Below, in pieces: positions 5,631 through 8,960 of a DNA stretch of 8,960 bases; within the stretch, counting starts at the first letter, position 1, and the number at the start of each line of letters is the position of its first letter. Where the stretch lies: positions 1-8,960 of the forward strand of contig JAJZZZ010000057.1 of NCBI GenBank assembly GCA_021797265.1, in the 5' to 3' direction. The stretch comes from Thermoplasmata archaeon (GTDB lineage: Archaea > Thermoplasmatota > Thermoplasmata > Thermoplasmatales > Thermoplasmataceae). A program made the position numbers and the translations under genes. The notes beneath the pieces are model-generated. The model did not search any database and had not been told where the DNA came from. It worked only from the letters and a program-made list of their open reading frames with translations.

Positions 5631-7097
5631 ATGGACAAGGAATATACAATCCTACCCGGTTCAAGCGTAGAGCATACAGAACTTAGAAAGAATTCAATTG
5701 GAACCTTCAGGCTGGTATGGCAGGCTATGGGAACAATGTCAATAGCTGCTGATGCCGCATACCTACTTACCGGCGTTGCGTTGTTTGCCCTTGGGGCTAC
5801 GCCTCTGTCCATCCTGTTGGGGATAATCTTTTATCTTTTCATCATGAACACAGGATATCAGTTCTCCAAATATGTCAGCTCATCAGGCAGCTATTTCAGT
5901 TTCACTGGAAACAGTCTGGGAGGTAAAATTGCAACTTTTCAGGGCTGGAACATGATCTTCTACGGCACGCTGGGTTATTCGGGCTTCGGTTTCCTGGGCC
6001 TGGCAGCTTTTATAACACTCATAAATCCAGACTATTCTGGCCTGATATTCTGGTTGCCAATTGTAATAGTGGCAGCCCTTGTTGCCTTCCTGTTCACATG
6101 GTTCGGAATAAAGGTTTCCACCGAATACCAGATTATTGGCGGCCTCATCGAGGTGGCAATTCTGATTGTTGGCTCAGCCGTCATCATATTCAATGCGGGA
6201 TCTGCAAACACAATTGATGTTTTCACGACAAAATTCCTTCCAGGTGGAGTTCCTCAACTCTTCTATTCAATGATATACTCAGTTGTACTGTTTTTTGGTT
6301 CTACCTTATCCATAACATCGCTGGCAGAGGAAACCAGGGAACCAAAAAAGGCAGTTGGAAAGGCTCTCATCAGTACTGTCATAGTTGCAGGGATAACACT
6401 CTTGCTGGTATCATATGCATTCACAGTGGGATATGGCCCAAGTCTGATGGGAGGATTCGCCAGTTCCCCCGACCCAGGCCTGGTCCTATTCAGGAAAGCC
6501 AGTTACATTCTTTTTGCTTTACTTATTGTGTTCACAATAAACAGCTTTATGGGATACAATGTGTCTGTCAGCAACGGCAACTCAAGGATCTTCTACAGGT
6601 TCTCCAGGGATGGGATTATGTTTATCCCAAAGGCTGTGGGGAAAGTGCACAGGAAGTACGGGTCTCCAGCTATTGCAGCACTTTTTGTGTTTATCATATC
6701 CCTGGTACCCTCCATAATATTCGGTCTTGTATACGGACCGGAAGTAGGGGGACTCGTAATGCTCTACGCAAATGCCTATTCTGCCTACACGGAACACATA
6801 ATAGTGTCAGTAGGGCTGCCACTATATGCCCGTAAAGCTGGGGAATTCAAACTCCTTCAGCACTTGGTATTTCCTATGGTTGCAATCGGCGTCCTGGCTG
6901 CTGTGATATTTTTCTCATTGTACCCTGCTCCCCCACCTTATCCATACAATCTGGCAGCTTATGTTGGAATAGGGTGGATACCAGTTTCAGGTATACTGAC
7001 TTTCGTTGAATGGAAATTGCATCCAGGAGTGGTAAGAAACGCAGGTCAACACAATATCAACGTTCCTCCAGCAGCTATGCAGGAGGAATCAAAGTGA
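5631..7097 (+). CDS. APC-superfamily amino acid permease
   Basis: A 488-aa multi-pass membrane protein of typical APC length, with about 12 hydrophobic segments. Family features are clear: TM1 preceded by NSIGTFRLVWQAMGTMS, SSGSYFSFTGNSLGGKIATFQGW (about 83-105) matching the SGG-Y...G...GW pattern, FGIKVSTEYQIIGG (about 158-171), the amphipathic cytoplasmic loop SLAEETREPKKAVGKAL (about 230-246) that marks APC carriers, and SNGNSRIFYRFSRDG plus KVHRKYGSPA, which match the R-x-x-Y-x-x-x-R-D-G and K-V-H-x-K-x-x-x-P regions. It probably imports amino acids by proton symport, fitting an acidophile; the specific amino acid is not readable. The preceding gap carries several palindromes, so regulated transcription is plausible. 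The amidohydrolase upstream suggests shared use in amino acid catabolism. Confidence 0.92.
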   Translation: MDKEYTILPGSSVEHTELRKNSIGTFRLVWQAMGTMSIAADAAYLLTGVALFALGATPLSILLGIIFYLFIMNTGYQFSKYVSSSGSYFSFTGNSLGGKIATFQGWNMIFYGTLGYSGFGFLGLAAFITLINPDYSGLIFWLPIVIVAALVAFLFTWFGIKVSTEYQIIGGLIEVAILIVGSAVIIFNAGSANTIDVFTTKFLPGGVPQLFYSMIYSVVLFFGSTLSITSLAEETREPKKAVGKALISTVIVAGITLLLVSYAFTVGYGPSLMGGFASSPDPGLVLFRKASYILFALLIVFTINSFMGYNVSVSNGNSRIFYRFSRDGIMFIPKAVGKVHRKYGSPAIAALFVFIISLVPSIIFGLVYGPEVGGLVMLYANAYSAYTEHIIVSVGLPLYARKAGEFKLLQHLVFPMVAIGVLAAVIFFSLYPAPPPYPYNLAAYVGIGWIPVSGILTFVEWKLHPGVVRNAGQHNINVPPAAMQEESK

Positions 7098-7451
7098 ATT
7101 TTATCTGTTTTTCATGAAGTTCCCACAATTATTTTCCATCATGCTATTCAGCAATTGTTTCTTGAAAGTCTAAAGATAGGGGTCCTATTCCAGCACCTCC
7201 AAATCAATGACCTGACTCTGATCACAGTTTCTTGGAAATCCACTCCATCACTATGCGCACTGGTACATTTCAGAAAAAGTGTAAGACAGGGATCAATAAA
7301 AATGCGAATTCAGCTAACCTTTCACGTACACATGCATATTAACTTGGCGGATGTACAAACGCATTATAAACCTCATTGCTGTGCGATATATGCCTAAAGC
7401 CGGGCACATCAATAAAAGTAAAGGCACTACATCATAAAACTCTGATGGGTA
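7098..7451. other. Intergenic region, no convincing gene
   Basis: Between the permease stop and the tRNA there is a T-rich stretch directly after the stop (7096-7113, ending in five T) that could end permease transcription. A TATA-like TTATAAA at 7364-7370 stands 20 bp before an ATG at 7390 opening a 15-codon frame (MPKAGHINKSKGTTS), which I do not recognise. On the minus strand the T-rich sequence below 7440 may serve as the tRNA terminator. I see no further supported feature. Confidence 0.5.
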
Positions 7452-7524
7452 TGCCGTGAGCCGGGATTGAACCAGCGACCTCCAGATCTTCAGTCTGGCG
7501 CTCTCCCTACTGAGCTATCACGGC
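7452..7524 (-). tRNA. tRNA-Phe (anticodon GAA)
   Basis: The reverse complement folds into a complete 73-nt cloverleaf: acceptor GCCGTGA/TCACGGC with discriminator A, D stem GCTC/GAGC, anticodon stem CCAGA/TCTGG enclosing loop CTGAAGA (anticodon GAA), variable AGGTC, and T stem GCTGG/CCGGC with loop TTCAATC. No CCA is encoded, as common in archaea, and there is no intron. An own TATA box lies 26 bp upstream. Confidence 0.97.
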
Positions 7525-7544
7525 TTGACAGCTTATGGTCTCAG

Positions 7545-7553
7545 TTTATATAA
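7545..7553 (-). promoter_or_regulatory. TATA box for tRNA-Phe
   Basis: TTTATATAA on the plus strand reads TTATATAAA on the minus strand, centred about 25 bp before the tRNA 5' end at 7524, the expected archaeal spacing. Confidence 0.65.
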
Positions 7554-7608
7554 TATTTCACATTGGAACCGGATGCACATTTCACCTGACCCTGAATCAA
7601 AAACTTGA

Positions 7609-7857
7609 TCAGATTGAATCAAGTTTTCTTGGAGCGTAAATCGTTTTGACATTCTCTCTTTCCTTGATATGTAAATTCCAGAAGCAGTTATTATGGCATC
7701 TTGCGCAAGGGTCTGAATCCTGTTGGAATGGCATGGAGTTAATTCGCCAGTCATCAGGCAATACTATCGCTTTGAAACCAGATTCGTGAGGGACTTCCCT
7801 TACATTCCTCAGGTGATCGCAAATTTCGCATTCAAAGGCAAGAAGTATAAATAACAT
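7609..7857 (-). CDS. Small hypothetical protein with paired CxxC motifs (putative zinc ribbon)
   Basis: The 82-aa frame from the ATG at 7857 reads MLFILLAFECEICDHLRN and contains Cys10-x2-Cys13 and Cys51-x2-Cys54 about 37 residues apart, with Cys58 and His55 nearby, the layout of a small zinc ribbon. The middle part, LPDDWRINSMPFQQDSDPCA, is hydrophilic and patterned like a conserved domain rather than random sequence. I do not recognise the family. An upstream ATG at 7899 is possible but would overlap the start of the divergent transporter gene. AAGTAAATCTC on the minus strand near 7877-7887 could be its TATA box for a leaderless start at 7857. The gene lies between tRNA-Phe and a divergent MFS-like gene. 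A nucleic-acid or protein-binding role is only a guess. Confidence 0.5.
   Translation of the reverse strand: MLFILLAFECEICDHLRNVREVPHESGFKAIVLPDDWRINSMPFQQDSDPCARCHNNCFWNLHIKERENVKTIYAPRKLDSI
7846..7853 (+). promoter_or_regulatory. TATA box for the 3' MFS-like gene
   Basis: TATAAATA is a perfect archaeal TATA box whose expected transcription start is about 7875-7877, seven to nine bases before the TTG at 7884. It overlaps the first codons of the divergent small zinc-protein gene, so the two genes may interfere with each other. Confidence 0.6.
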
Positions 7858-7883
7858 AGTATAGATTATAGCTAGAGATTTAC

Positions 7884-8960
7884 TTGTCAGAGGAAACATT
7901 CGGCGATATGTTCCGGAACATCAGGATTGATGACGCCATCAGGATGGGCACTTCATTTCTAATATCGGGATTTACTTCGTTCATCTGGATATCGCTTCCG
8001 TTTTTCCTCCGTGAGAACCATATACCCCTCTTTTACCTGGGGCTCATCTATTCTATCGCGGTTCTTTCTGCGGTTCTAATCAGGCTTCCACTTCGTTTCT
8101 ACAGCGACAGAGCCAGAAGCGATCTCCTTCCCACTGTCGGGCTTCTTCTTACAGGGATATCCATGAGCCTGCTGTTCACAGTTAAGACTGTTGGAGGAAT
8201 TATACTTGCATTTGTGGTGCTTTCGCTTGCAGTGGCGGCGTACAGGTCTTCCAAGAATGCCAGCAGAGCGAAAGGTCTCAGAAACATGGAACCCATGAGG
8301 AACATGTACAGCCAGGATATAATTCCAAACACTGGGATATTCATTGTGCTGATATTCGCCGCCTTATTCGTCGGCGGCACTGTCGGAGAACTGTACGGCA
8401 TTATGTCCGTAATAGCGCTTCTTGCCGGATTTCTGGCCCTGATGTATCGTATCACCAATGGCACACGATCAAGCATTTCACCATCGCCCAGGCCAATCCA
8501 CCAGATGATCAAGACCTCATTTGAGCCAATAAAGTCCCTGGATATGATCACAAACAGGAAGATCATGATCCCATACATAGCCATACAGTCCCTTCTTTAT
8601 CTCTCCATATGCATAGTGGCCGTATTTCTTCCGGCTATGGGACTTCACGACGGCGTAAGCAGACAGGAGGTGTTTCTCATATTTGCAGCGTTCTCCGTCA
8701 TAGCTTTCCTGCTGGACAGGAGTGCGGCACTGATACCCATGAAGTTCGTAAGGGACACATTCTACATGTTCAGGCCCATATTCCTCATCATTCCTCTACT
8801 TCTGCTCTCACTGATATCTTCAAGCGTCATTTTTATAATAGGATACTTCACGCTTCTTCTGTGGGTATTCTCTGATTCCATGTCATCAGATGTTGTATCA
8901 TCCATGATGCCGGAGGGCGACAGAATACGCGCACCCTTAATAATGGGATTTCTCTCCATA
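7884..8960 (+). CDS. MFS-like multi-pass membrane transporter, 3' end outside window
   Basis: An open frame without stops runs from the TTG at 7884 to the window edge (359 codons, truncated at the 3' end). The product starts MSEETFGDMFRNIRIDDAIR and then has about ten hydrophobic segments, roughly at residues 22-42, 48-70, 84-102, 104-122, 148-166, 169-187, 226-250, 262-280, 292-312 and 313-332. The loop between the second and third, RFYSDRARSDLLPTVG, matches the MFS motif A position and style, and a long polar loop near 188-222 separates the two halves. An in-frame TAG lies shortly upstream, and the TATA box at 7846-7853 fits the TTG start; the ATG at 7908 is the alternative, losing eight residues. 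The substrate is unknown. The fold assignment is moderately firm; the sequence is unlike the MFS gene at 2680. Confidence 0.75.
   Translation, partial: MSEETFGDMFRNIRIDDAIRMGTSFLISGFTSFIWISLPFFLRENHIPLFYLGLIYSIAVLSAVLIRLPLRFYSDRARSDLLPTVGLLLTGISMSLLFTVKTVGGIILAFVVLSLAVAAYRSSKNASRAKGLRNMEPMRNMYSQDIIPNTGIFIVLIFAALFVGGTVGELYGIMSVIALLAGFLALMYRITNGTRSSISPSPRPIHQMIKTSFEPIKSLDMITNRKIMIPYIAIQSLLYLSICIVAVFLPAMGLHDGVSRQEVFLIFAAFSVIAFLLDRSAALIPMKFVRDTFYMFRPIFLIIPLLLLSLISSSVIFIIGYFTLLLWVFSDSMSSDVVSSMMPEGDRIRAPLIMGFLSI

Noticed and set aside
7155..7397. 80-codon plus-strand frame after the permease gene
   Set aside because: It begins at TTG with no TATA box or ribosome binding site at a proper distance, the protein has no domain-like pattern or hydrophobic organisation, and the region is T-rich like a 3' untranslated zone.
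7390..7437. 15-codon frame MPKAGHINKSKGTTS behind a TATA-like TTATAAA
   Set aside because: Spacing fits a leaderless start, but the frame is very short, not recognisable as a ribosomal or other small protein, and may be chance; kept only as a note in the intergenic entry.
7452..7524. tRNA-Phe as an integration site for a mobile element
   Set aside because: No integrase gene and no duplicated tRNA 3' end is visible in the window.
8099..8584. 161-codon minus-strand frame near the window end
   Set aside because: Antisense to the open MFS-like frame, which has membrane segments, an MFS loop motif and a good promoter; the hydrophobic look is the mirror of the real gene.

Overview
The window looks like part of a thermoacidophilic archaeal chromosome, most likely a Thermoplasmatales-type euryarchaeon (an inference). 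Several genes start at or within a few bases of the point about 25 bp downstream of an archaeal TATA box (leaderless or near-leaderless), TTG starts are plausible for two transporters, AGG/AGA/ATA codons are common, the tRNA has no encoded CCA, and an IS607 element with an archaeal-type TnpB is present.

Layout. (1) 1-705, minus strand: a DUF2075 / Schlafen group 3-like helicase gene, cut by the window edge just before its expected Walker A motif. It has no start codon next to its conserved N-terminal part. (2) About 704-2597, plus strand: an IS607-family element with a MerR-HTH serine recombinase (tnpA), an overlapping tnpB, and a probable guide-RNA-bearing right end. The missing first codons of the helicase gene (from an ATG at 2619 on the minus strand) lie just beyond the right end. 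Removing the element restores the frame, so the IS appears to have split this gene near codon 8. (3) 2680-3933: an MFS transporter; its TATA box may also have served the split helicase gene on the other strand. (4) 4055-5242: an M20D-type metallo-amidohydrolase. (5) 5243-5630: a long intergenic region with two 14-bp palindromes and an AT-rich inverted repeat ahead of a TATA box. (6) 5631-7097: an APC-family amino acid permease. (7) 7452-7524, minus strand: tRNA-Phe(GAA) with its own TATA box. (8) 7609-7857, minus strand: a small putative zinc-binding protein. (9) 7884 to the window end: a second MFS-like membrane protein, divergent from the zinc protein and sharing its promoter region.

The MFS transporter, amidohydrolase and amino acid permease fit a peptidolytic/heterotrophic lifestyle: uptake or export of amino-acid-type solutes plus cytoplasmic hydrolysis of N-acyl amino acids or small amides. 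Each has its own TATA-like element, so they are a functional neighbourhood more than one clear operon. The most notable item is the IS607 insertion with its atypical TnpB. Its predicted guide is the beginning of the helicase gene it disrupted. No CRISPR array or clearly new multi-gene system is visible.
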